This document shows, one piece after another, positions 47,274 through 57,126 of a DNA stretch of 64,000 bases (the stretch's first letter is position 1; the number at the start of each line of letters is the position of its first letter). This DNA is from Edaphochlamys debaryana (Eukaryota > Chlorophyta > Chlorophyceae > Chlamydomonadales): the NCBI GenBank assembly GCA_016858145.1, contig JAEHOE010000030.1, positions 868,001 through 932,000 on the forward strand, given 5' to 3'. The notes beneath the pieces were generated by a model that saw only the letters and a list, made by a program, of their open reading frames with translations, did not search any database and was not told the DNA's origin. Both the position numbers and the translations under genes were made by a program.

Positions 47274-47961
47274 CGTCCTGTCAGCATTTAGCGCGAGCTC
47301 CTTGCCCGGCTTGCCACGAGGAGGGCCTACATGTACAATTACGTCGCGGGAGTGCGTAAGCTATCGGCAAAAACTGTTGAACTGCGAAAAAAACCATATG
47401 GCTGTTGCTGGCATCCCGTGCAGCGCGGGCCCGCTGGACGGCAGCTCCTCGTGCTACCCCTGATTCCCTGGAACGTCAAAGTGCGCTAGATGCCAACCTG
47501 CACAAGTAACAAGTGCGTGGACCTATGACGGCCCGCAGGCAGACTGTGGGCATGTCACGGGGTCGTCGGGCTGCCAAACACACCGCCCCGGCTCCCGCCC
47601 TCTTCCAAGTTTGGGCGCCAACAGCACATCCGAGAGCCCCAACTACCCTCTCGTGGGCAGTGGAGCATCAGCCGGGGGCATCGGTCAACGAGGTGGAAGC
47701 CCTCCAGCCCGGGGGAACAGCGGGGGGAGCGGGTTAGGGTCGGCACGCGTGCCGACCTGTCGGGGCATGCGGGCCGCCTGCGGCCTTTGCGGGTATACGG
47801 TATTACTATCTTGTTCACCAAACACGTGCTACCGCAAACTTACTAGACGGGGCAGCACTTCTGTAGACCGCCATGGCTAGAACACTTCTGCACTAGCACG
47901 CTTAGCAGACTCTTTGAGTCTTTGGGTCTATCACCAGCCCAGTAGGTCGCGTTATATCCCC
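47274..47961. promoter_or_regulatory. shared 5' region of the exostosin gene and the S1/RS gene
   Basis: 688 bp separate divergent start codons. The region includes A/T-richer patches near 47365-47395 and 47800-47850. No TATA box is assigned with confidence and no exon is supported. Confidence 0.45.
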
Positions 47962-50900
47962 ATGGGCCGGTCAAGGAGTCGCTCGCGCAGTGCCGGAGGG
48001 CCAGGCATCCGCGAGGGAAGCGACAGAGGTGGTCACGCGTCCCGTGACGAACGTGGAGCACGCAGTCGCAGCCGCAGCCGCAGTCGTGAGCGTGACAGCC
48101 GCCGTGAGGACCGAGGGCATTCTGACCGAGATCGGAGCCGCGACGAGCGGCGGCGAGACGACGACGGGCGGAGACGCGATGCACCGCCTGCTGACATCGC
48201 GGCAACTCGACGCGGCAGCGAAGGCGGGCAGGCGCCGACGTCGCGGGGCGGCGGCGAGCCCACGGACGCCGACGTTGGCGCTGGCGGAACCCGGCCCGAC
48301 GCCGCTACCCCTGATCAGGCTGGCGGCCGCTCGGGTGCTCGCGACGGCGATCGGGACCGGGACAAGGAGCGGGACAGGGACAGGGACGGCGACCGGGAGC
48401 GCAAGGACAAGGAGCGGTCCCGTGACCGCAGCCGCAGCCGTGACCGCAAGAAGGAGAAGAAGGAGAAAGAGAAGCGACGCAGCCGCAGCCGCAGTCGGGA
48501 CCGGAAAAAGGACAAGGACAAGGAGAAGGACCGGGAACGCGAGAGGGATCGGGACCGGGAGAAGGACCGGGAGCGCGGGGAAGACCGGGACCGGGACCGC
48601 GCTGGGGAGCGGAGCAAGGAGCGGCACCGGAGCCGGAGCCGGGATCGGGATCGGGACCGGGACGGCGGGCGAGATCGGGATCGCGATCGGGATCGGGATC
48701 ACGATCGGGGCCGCGGTGACGACCGAGACGGTCACCGGCACAGCCGCTGGGAGTCGCCCCGGCGGGAGGAGCGCGGCGGCGACAGGGGTGGCGGGGGCGG
48801 CAACGGCGAGGTGGAGCGCCGCCGCTGGCGCAGCCCCAGCCCGCAGGCCGGCCGCGGGGATGCCTGGGGCTCCGCCAACCCGCCTCCGCCGCCACCTTTC
48901 GGGCATGGTGGGTCGGGGCTCGTGAGGTCTGTGTGCCGTGGCTGATGGCCGTTGTGTGCCCGCATTGCGACCGGCCCTGGCTGCCGACACTACACTCTCC
49001 TTCTGCCCCTGCCCTACCTTTGTAACCCCGCCGCCTTGCCTTAACCCCTGGCCCCCGCTCTCCACCCTTGCCGCGCAGGCCGAGGGCCGCCGCCCGGCCC
49101 GCCGCTGTCCACAGAGCCGCCCCCCCTGGGCTCCATCCACCGCGGACGCGTGCACACCATCCGCGCCTTCGGCATCTTCGTTGCCATCCCGGGGTACCGC
49201 CGCCACGTGCTCGTCCACAACACGCAGGTGATCGGATCAATGCCGTACGACCCAGATTTCTGTGTCGTACACCTCGAGGGTGCTTGTGAGAGAGTGGGGC
49301 GCGGCTGGAAGGCCGCAGCACCGGGGTCCCAGGCTTCCTGCCTTCACGTTAAGCCCTCCTGGTTTGGTCCCCAACATCACCCTTGCTGTGTGACCGCCAG
49401 GCCTCCGACGAGCTGCGCTTCACTCGGGAGGACGACGAGGACGCCAAAGTCAAGGCGCTGGAGTTCTACTTTCCGCAGGGGGAGCAGGTGGGGGCGAGGG
49501 GTCAGGGCGGGAGGAGCGAGAGGTTCAGGGCGAGGCACCCTGGTACGGTGCGGGGCGGGGGGGAGGCGCAGCCCGACCACTGGCAGCATGGAGGGGAGGG
49601 CAGCGGGCCGAGAGGGGGCAGGATAACGACCACTGCTCCCGGGGGTAACGTCCTGATCTGCGGTCAAGTTCGGTGCAGCAAGTCGCAACACCTTGCCTCC
49701 CTTGTCCCTTGATCCCTCCCCGGAATCTCTCCCCAGGTGTGGGTCAAGGTGACGGAGGTGCACCCGGACGACCGCAACCCCTCGGAGATGCGGGTCAACG
49801 GCAGCCTGCGGGCCGTGGACCAGGCGGGTCTGGGGGGGAGGGTGGGGGGGTGGGCACGGGCCCTGGGGCACGGCCTTGGGGCAGCAGGGCACAGAAGTTA
49901 AGCTTGGGGATTTAGGCGGCTGCGACGCTGCGGATCGAGGCTCTGGGGGGGCTCTGGCCATTGTTGGGACGGGGTCGGCGCTTCAGCAGTGAGGGTCTCG
50001 GGGTGTGCTCGTGGACCAAGTCCACAAATGGCTTTGCTGCCCCCCCTGTGCGCAGGCCACCGGGACGGACCTGGACCCGGAGGGAAGGCTGGCAGCGGAC
50101 GGGCCGGGAGGCGGCAGGGGGAGAGGAGGTGGGTCGGGACGGGGGACAGATCGATGTGCCACGGTGTGCAAGCGCTCAAACTGCGTGGTTGGCGCGGCTG
50201 GCAGCTAGCTCACTGGAGGCCCGCCTTCCCCCCACCCTGTCGTAGGGCCTGGACCTGAGTCGGATGAGCCACCGGAGGTGAGGATTCTGCTCCGCCTGCC
50301 CTCTCTCTTGCCCTCTTCCCACACCGCTGGCACGCGTACCGTAGCTGCGCACTTGCGGGGTTCCTACCGGTCCTGACGCTCGGCCGTCCCTCCTTCCTTC
50401 CTCCCCCCTTATCCAACCGCTGCTCCGCCAGTTCGGCCTTATCCACCGCAGCTCACTGCTCCCTCGGCACGTGTAATTAGTGATTCTCTACCTACGTTGT
50501 TACCCACACCCTCTCCCCAGGTGGGCTCCATCCACCGCGGCAGCATCAAGCGCATCGAGGCGTACGGCGTGTTTGTGGCGCTCCAGGGCTTCAGGCGGCA
50601 CGGCCTGGTGCACACGAGCCAGGTGGAGGCCGGCGGGGCTTGGGCTGGGGTGGTGCGTCACTGGGCCTTCCCTCCTCCCTTTCCTCTTGAACACGTGGAC
50701 CTTGGCTTCCCATCCGCCTCCCCTGGCCGAGCTCCGAGCCCCCCTACGTGCTTTCAACCTCTTTGCACCCCATGCGCCCACTTCTCCCATCGTTTCCCGC
50801 TCGAAAAGATGCCCACCCTCCCACCCCCAACCCCAGGTGGCCAACTACCTGTCCTTCACTAAAGAGGACTCGGACGAAACCAAGAAGACCGAGCTGGCCG

Positions 50901-52665
50901 GCGTGGTGTCGGTGGGCGACCCGGTTTTCGTCAAGGTGAGGGGGTGAGGGAGGAGCGGGCCGCGGCCTCGTTTACTCACCTCCGGCTGTGCCTCGCTGAA
51001 TAAACACCTGCTGAGTAAAAGCTCGTGCTTCTGGCCTGGTCCCCCTGTTTCAGGTGGTGGAGGTGACCCCCGACGAGGCCCGCGGCGGCTTCAAGATCGG
51101 CTGCTCCATCAAGCTGGTGGACCAGCAGAGCGGGGAGGACCTGGACCCCATGGGCACGAGGTGGGGGGGAGGGGGACGCCGGCGGGCAGGGGGTGCGGTG
51201 TGCGCGGTGGGTTTGCAGCACCCGCGCCGTGAGGTCTGCGTGAGTTGCCACCGGCACCGGCACATTGGGACGCGCAAGCTTGGCTGCAGCCGTGAGTCTG
51301 GCGCTGACCACCGCCCCGGTCCGCTGAGGCATGCGCCTGGGCCCTCCCAGCCCCTCCCAGCCCTTCCCAGTCCCTCCCAGCCCCTCCCAGCGCCCCCCAG
51401 CCTGACTTGAGCCACGCCACCCCGCTGCCCGCAGGTACCGGCCCCGTGACGCCGCGGGGGGGCCGGGCGGCAAGGGCCCCGGCGCCATCGGGGCCCACGC
51501 GGGTGAAGTGGGCAAAGGTGAGGCTGCCGCATGTGACGGATTACTTGGCCAAGGCCCCCGCGGCCCACCCGTCTTGCGCGCTGCTCACGAGCTCCTAGCT
51601 CCCAGCCCACCTCCCCCACCCCGCTTGCCTTTCTCGGCACCCCGCACCCGACTCACCGCATCCCCACACCTCAGGCCCCAGCTTTGACGGCATGGCGCGG
51701 CGGGCTTCCAGTTTATCGCAGCTCCCTCCCTCAAAACCCTCACCGCCCTCCGCCCTTCCTCCATACACCGCTGCCCCATCTCACCCCCCAGGCGGCAAGA
51801 TTGACTGGGGCCACATGGCAAACGACGCTAAGCTGTACGTGGGCGAGAAGGCCCTGTCGGCCTACAAGCTGATCGAGGATGAGCCGCCGCTGCCGGGGCC
51901 CCCGGGCGCGGGCGGGCGCGGGGCGCCGGGCGGCGGCGCGGGCATCCCCGGCCTGGGCGGACTGCCGGGGCTGGGCGGAGCACCGCAGCGGGGCGGGGGC
52001 TACGGAGGTGGGGCTGGGGGTGGTGTGGGGTGAAGGGAGGCGGGGTCGGAGTGCGAGGTTGTAGCTGCTGGGGTTGCGTCAGCTTGCGAGAGCGGGGTGG
52101 CGAGTAAGGTTTTAGGCAGGGTTGAGCGGCGACCCCCCGCCCTGAACCCGGTACCCAGCATGCCAACCCTGCGCCCCGCTCCGCAGGCGCCCCGCCGGGG
52201 CCCCCCATGGGCCGCGGGCGCGGCAGCGTGCTCCCGGCCTGGATGACGCAGGGCGGCGGCGGCGGCCCGGCGGCGCCCGGTGCGCCGCCACCTGGCGGAC
52301 TGCCGCCGCCGCCGCCGGGTGACCCAGGCGCGCCCGGCCGCCTTCCCGACTCGTCCAAATTCGAGTACGTAGGCAACGCGAGGGGCCCTCAGGTGGACCC
52401 TGGAGCTATGCTCATGGACTTCATGGGGGGCGGAGGAGGCGAGGGGCGGCGGGTGACCAGCATCGATGAGGCGCTCGCGATCCTGGAGGCCGCGGGCAAG
52501 GGCAAGGGCAAGGACCGGAAGAAAGACAAGAAGGAGAAGAAGGAGAAGAAGAAGAAGGACAAGGACAAGAAGGAGAAGAAGAGCAGCCGCGGCAAGGGCA
52601 GCGGGAGGCGCAGCAGCAGCAGCGGCAGTGATAGCGACAGCGACGGCGGGAGGAGGCGGCGGTGA
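47962..52665 (+). CDS. RS/RD-rich protein with two ZCCHC17-type S1 RNA-binding domains
   Basis: Likely nuclear RNA-binding protein in splicing or ribosome biogenesis (inference). 12 exons: 47962-48907, 49079-49227, 49401-49487, 49737-49823, 50056-50128, 50246-50277, 50521-50622, 50837-50935, 51054-51160, 51435-51517, 51792-52007, 52187-52665; 819 residues. Residues 1-300 begin [10 protein letters not shown] and are dense in RS, RD and RE dipeptides, as in U1-70K and SR-like proteins. Two S1 domains follow: LGSIHRGRVHTIRAFGIFVA...VWVKV with a DQATGTDLDP end, and VGSIHRGSIKRIEAYGVFVA...VFVKV with a DQQSGEDLDP end. The -DLDP end is typical of ZCCHC17/pNO40, which has one S1 domain. I see no CCHC knuckle. 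A Gly/Pro-rich region and a Lys-rich tail ending in RRRR complete it. The intron after 49823 starts with GC. ATG 47962 is the first in frame after upstream stops. Confidence 0.88.
51345..51395. repeat. 10-bp CAGCCCCTCC-type tandem repeat in an intron of the S1/RS gene
   Basis: About five units of CAGCCCCTCC with C/T changes, ending close to the acceptor side of the intron 51161-51434. It may enlarge the pyrimidine tract. Confidence 0.85.
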
Positions 52666-53300
52666 TTGGGGCGGCGGGGCCTGGGGGTGGGCGGAGGGCG
52701 TTCTGCTGGGGGTGGGCACGAGGCATGCTCAGCCAGGGCCCAGGGGCTGCGCAGTGCTGGGCAGAGGAGGTAGGCAGGAGCCAGGTCGACTCTATGTGCA
52801 GTGGTGGAGCAAAGGCGGGACCGTGGATGGCGCTCTGGCGAGTGGAGAATGCACGCGGGGTCTGGGGCAGGAGGTGTAAACAGGAGCAGAGCGCAAGCGT
52901 GCCTGGCGCCCCGCCTCGCTCCCGCTGCGCGCCCCTGCAGTTGAGGCATGCCGGCCCGTGACTTGTAGCGCGGCAAAAGAGAACGCAGCTGTTCATATCT
53001 AGCGACCCGTCCGATGCCAGGCCGGCCGGCGCCGAGCCGCGCGAGTCCCCGGGCCGGTCCCAGACCGCTGCGCCGCAACCTCACCTGTCAACGAGCTGCC
53101 AGCATACCGTAGGCGCGCAAGCGTCGAGCCAAGCGAGCAGAGGAAGCCGCAAAGCATCGCAGCAGCCACCACGCGCGCACTTGCTGCTCTCACACGACCC
53201 GCCGGCGCTCCGCCAACCGCGCCTCACTCGCAACCTGCCGGTTCTGTGCGCTGCATTAGCAGCGTGCGCTGTAAGCGAGCCCAAGCTGGCTGCAGGCAGC
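52666..53300. other. intergenic region between the S1/RS gene and the ACBP-like gene
   Basis: Both genes are on the plus strand. The 3' UTR of the first probably ends after the TGTAA at 52875. The remaining roughly 400 bp would hold the promoter and 5' UTR of the second. Nothing else is seen. Confidence 0.45.
52875..52879 (+). other. probable TGTAA polyadenylation signal of the S1/RS gene
   Basis: TGTAA 210 bases after the stop codon at 52665, correct strand. Confidence 0.5.
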
Positions 53301-54957
53301 ATGGCCCCGCCCGGCCCCTCCAGCTCCGCGGCCCTCGCGGCCACGTCGCCCGCCGCTGCCTCGCCCGCGGCGGTGGCGGCCGCTGCCGCCGCCGCCGCCG
53401 GCTCCTCGCGGCGCGACCCGGACGCTGCGGTGAGTCGGAATACGTTAAGGCGCTTTTACGGGGATCCTGCAAAGCCGCTCTCATGGGGACCCCGCTAACC
53501 TGGGTCCCGGCTTTCCCGTCTCCGTTCCTCCCCGCTACCCGCCCCGGCCCAGCCACCCCTCCCCCCACCCTGCCCCCACCCCACCCCACCCCCACCCCCC
53601 AGGTGGCACTCCTGCATGCCGCCGGTGACGACATGGAGGCGCTGGCGGAGGCCATCGCGGAGGCCGCCTTCCTGGACGCAACGCCGGGGGAGCACCGCCA
53701 GAAGCTGAGGGGTGGGCTGGGCGGGGCCGGGGAGGCGGGGAGAGGGGAACAAGAGGAAGGGAAGAGGAGTCAAGCAGGAATGACATGCTCGCTAAGCCTT
53801 CCTAGCTAAGCCTTCCTTCTCTCCTTCCCCCCCCTCCCCTTACCCCTCCCAGCCGCCCGCACCCGGCTGCGCAACCTGCTGGCGGCCGCAGCCCGCGCCG
53901 ACGCCGCGGACCGCTCCCCGCACGCCCGCTCCGAGTACAGCGTGGACGACTTCGAGCGGCTCACGGGTGCGTGGTGGAAGGGCGTGGGCGTCGGCCTGGG
54001 CTGGGTTGGGGATCATGCTGGGGATCATGCCCTGGGGCCATTGATGGGACAATCATGGGATGGCCCTGATGAGGTCAACGCCACGCCACGGGCGCCTTCG
54101 CCGGCCCTCTTGCTGCCCTCCCCGGACCCCGTGCGGGCGCGGGGCCGGCGGACGCTAGGGGGGCAGGATGCCAACGGGCGGATGCTGGGTTAGAACACCT
54201 TCAAGCGTGCTGCACGGCCCCTCCTGCCCTCCCCTACGTACTACCCCCCGCAGTCCAGTACGAGAAGCTCAACTGGCGCATGGTCAGCAAGCCGGGAGGC
54301 GCCACGGTCAAGCCGGACGGTGGGGGCTGGGGGGGAGGATGATGAAAGCGGGGGCCGGGGAAAGGCCTGATGGAGGGGGCCTCACGGTACCACCAGGGAC
54401 ATCCAATTGAAGGGTGGAAGGTGGAGACCCGGTCAGCTGGCATGGGGCGAAACCCACGCTCTCTTCCTGCTGCCCCCTCCCCCGCCCTCCGTGCCATACC
54501 CCCGCAGACTTCTACCGCCTCTACGCCCTTCACATGCAGGTGAGCGCACCACAAGAAGGGCGCAGCAGAGACGGGCCAACGGGTGCTCCGAGCCCACAGG
54601 GCGCAGCGGCGTGTCTAGGGGGCACGCCCCCTACCTTCCCCGCTCCAGCCAGCCTCCCCAAACCCCTTCTCAATCCACCTCCTCGGCTCCCAGCCTCCTA
54701 CCAACCCTCCTCCCACCCTCCTCTCACCGACCGCTCCCCAGGCCACGCGCGGCGACGTGGAGGGCGAGCGGCCCATGTGGGCGGAGCGCGGGGGTCTGGA
54801 CTTCGAGGGCCGGTCGCGCTGGGACGCGTGGGCCGCGCTGCGCGGCAGCGACCCGCCCAAGTGCGCGCTGCGCTTCGTGCGGCTGTTCCACGAGTTCAGC
54901 CCCGCGGCGCTGTACAAGGACACGCGGGCGGCGGTGCTGGGGGCGGCGGCGTCGTGA
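53301..54957 (+). CDS. acyl-CoA-binding-domain (ACBP-like) protein
   Basis: Six exons (53301-53429, 53603-53711, 53853-53966, 54254-54319, 54508-54539, 54742-54957) encode 221 residues. Residues 1-43 are Ala/Ser/Pro-rich and may be a targeting peptide or disordered leader. Residues about 45-117 are helical with no family match. The ACBP-like domain covers about 118-205: YEKLNWRMVSK as a first helix, FYRLYALHMQATRGD matching the YKQATVGD helix, ERPMW, DFEGRSRWDAWAALRG matching the highly conserved FKGKAKWDAW block, and a last helix LRFVRLFHEF. ACBPs bind long-chain acyl-CoA esters and buffer or deliver them in the cytosol or organelles. The Lys of YKQAT is Met here and the Lys before WDAW is Arg, so binding may differ. 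A single ACBP-like domain at the C-terminus is the main call. Confidence 0.82.
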
Positions 54958-55415
54958 GGGATGGGGGGGCTGGGGGGGGCTGGGGGCTTGGCGGGGCGGC
55001 GGAGTGGTTGGGTGGGGGTATGAGGTGGTGAGGGAAGGGGATGCTGAGGCAGACCGGAGCTGAGGGACTGCGGGCATGGCTTTGCTAGGAGGGCACGGCG
55101 CGGTGCGTGGAGGAGGGCCAGTCGCAAGGGAGTGGTGGGCTGAGACATACACGTGTAGACGGATGAGGGCATGGCTTATTGGTGGGTACTGCTGTAATCA
55201 CCGAGAAACTTGCCGAAGCGGGGAGTTTCGCCGGGGAGGTTCGCCAAGTAGTGCCTGACCCGTGAGCCGACCCCGATAACCCGTGAGGTGTCATGAGCCG
55301 CCCAAACATAAGAGGACTAGAGGCGGTGTAAAGCCAAACTTGGAGATGCTGTGAAAGGCACAAAGACGCGAAGGATGGTGGCGTTGAGCTTCTTCGTGCA
55401 GTGACGCTCCTTCGG
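54958..55415. other. intergenic region between the ACBP-like and PARP-like genes
   Basis: This contains the 3' UTR of the ACBP-like gene, with TGTAA at 55193, and about 200 bp that must include the promoter and 5' UTR of the next plus-strand gene. Nothing else is seen. Confidence 0.45.
55193..55197 (+). other. probable TGTAA polyadenylation signal of the ACBP-like gene
   Basis: TGTAA 236 bases after the stop codon at 54957, correct strand. Confidence 0.5.
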
Positions 55416-56440
55416 ATGGCAGCCTTCGGCCGGGGGCTTGCGGTCGGCTTCGTCCTCTGCTTCTTGTGCACCTGGGCGCCCTCCCTGTGGATTCGAGCAG
55501 CGATCAAGCAGCCTTCCTGTAAGCGTCACCAACATCGTGCCGCGCTGCGCACGCGTCCAGCGGTGACCGCTGGGTGACCGTGTCACCGTCTCACCCGCCG
55601 ACCCGCGCAGCCCCCCCCCCCTGCTCTTGCTGTTCTGTGCAGTCACCGGGCCCGTGAAGATCCTCTACCGGCCTGTGAGCATCGAGCAGGCCGCCTCGAT
55701 CCTGAAGGATGGCTGGCAAGGGGTGGCGGGTGCGGATGGCATCCGGCTGATGGCGGACTTCGAGTCTGCGATCGAGGAGTCCCGCATGGTGCTGCGGTGC
55801 AAGGTGGGCAACCCGTGGGGGACGATGCAACGTGCAGCTAGGCGGGTCCGTGGGGGAGCTGTAAGGGACGAGGCCGCCTAGCTCGGCAGCCTTGGGCAAT
55901 GCACCACCCATGATGGGGGAACGGGAAGGGCCGAAGGGTGCTTGGTAGTCTCAGAGATTCTCTTGCCAGCCTCAGATAATATGTGACCTCAATGCCCTTG
56001 AGAGGGAGTGGTTCTGGCACGCCCTTGTTGCCATGCGACCCTGGCCTTGATTCCCCGTTGTCTGCCCCTAGGTGCACGTTGGCCAAACCAAGAGGCTAGA
56101 TGAGTACGAGGAGAGCGACAAAGCCGATTGGGACCGAAGCAGCAGCGAATGGGCGAGGCTCTTTAACAGCGTGGAGTACCGAGGCAGGAGCCATGAGTGG
56201 CTCATCTTTGACGCGGCGCGGATCAGGAGCACGACCCTGGTGGGACCCGACCATTGGGAGTACCCTAGCTTCCGCACTATCGGGCTGATGTCGCTGCTGG
56301 CTGTAGCCAGTGTTGCGATTGTTTACGTCCTGTATGTCCAGGAGCAGTACGGCAGACGTGCGGCACGTCAGTTGCGTTGGGTAGGATGGCTGGCCCCACT
56401 GATCGAGCGTGCGCGGGACAACAACGCTCGCGGTCACTGA
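55416..56440 (+). CDS. small membrane-anchored protein resembling the PARP-like (Gig2-like) fold
   Basis: Three exons (55416-55518, 55643-55803, 56072-56440) encode 210 residues. Residues 5-27 (LAVGFVLCFLCTWAP) are a hydrophobic signal-anchor. Residues 38-142 match in order the blocks of small PARP-like/Gig2-like domains: ILYRPVSIEQAASILKDGW (usually LYHGT...I...GF), GIRLMADFESAIEES (usually GVYVS-D--KA), MVLRCKVHVGQTKRLD (usually VVLRVKVNLG---) and HEWLIFDAARIRST (usually EE-CV-DP--I). A second membrane helix at about 157-177 (IGLMSLLAVASVAIVYVLYV) is followed by a basic tail. The His-Gly of the NAD-binding motif is replaced by Arg-Pro, so catalysis is doubtful. The fold call comes from remembered family patterns and needs a profile search. 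The start is the first ATG before the hydrophobic helix. Confidence 0.6.
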
Positions 56441-57126
56441 ATAGCCGTCGGCTTTGAGCAAGGAGCAGCAACGCTGACGGAGAAGAACGGGTCAGGAAGG
56501 CCGCCGCCCCGCGGCCCCCCTGCACTGAGAGAGGGTTATGGCTAAGGTCCCCTGGACGTACTGAAGGGTCTGTGGCTTGCGTGTTGGCACTGCAAGCGAG
56601 GGCTTGCTGGAAACTACATGCACTGGAAAGGCCTCTTTACTTGTGATGCTACACAGTGTCACACATCCATGCCCAGGAGTTGCCTCCGTCGTATCACGGT
56701 TCCTTTCGCACACGGCAGCGAGCTATGCATGATCATACTGTCTTGTCACACAGGAAACCCCCTCCGTGGGATACGTCAGATAGTCAGTCAGCCCTAACCG
56801 ATACTGGCTGCGCACAGCCGTGGGGTCCCAGGCCCGCCCTGGCCGTATGTCACAACGCCCGCACGCGCCCTCCAAACTCAGCCCCTTTGTGCCTGCCCTA
56901 CTCTTCTGCGCCAGTCCCCAACAAGGCCAGAACTCAATGCTGAGGACCCCACCGCCACGACGAAGACCTTGAAGACCCGCACACAACCCACATCCCACCT
57001 TTCGGTCCCCTCCTTCCTCTTCTCCGCCCTCCGCTGGCTCCAACCGCATTCGCCACCTCCCCCGCTCCTCCTCCTCCGCCGCCGCCGCCTCCATTGCTCC
57101 AGCCGCTGCGCCGCTCCAGCCGCTCA
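56441..57126. other. tail-to-tail region between the PARP-like gene and FAP52
   Basis: 686 bp that should hold both 3' UTRs. I see no TGTAA on either strand in a convincing place and no coding exon. Confidence 0.4.

Noticed and set aside
47971..49218. 415-codon open frame on the minus strand opposite the RS/RD exon
   Set aside because: The plus-strand RS/RD frame has family features and splices into S1 domains; the antisense frame is a by-product of the repeated codons.
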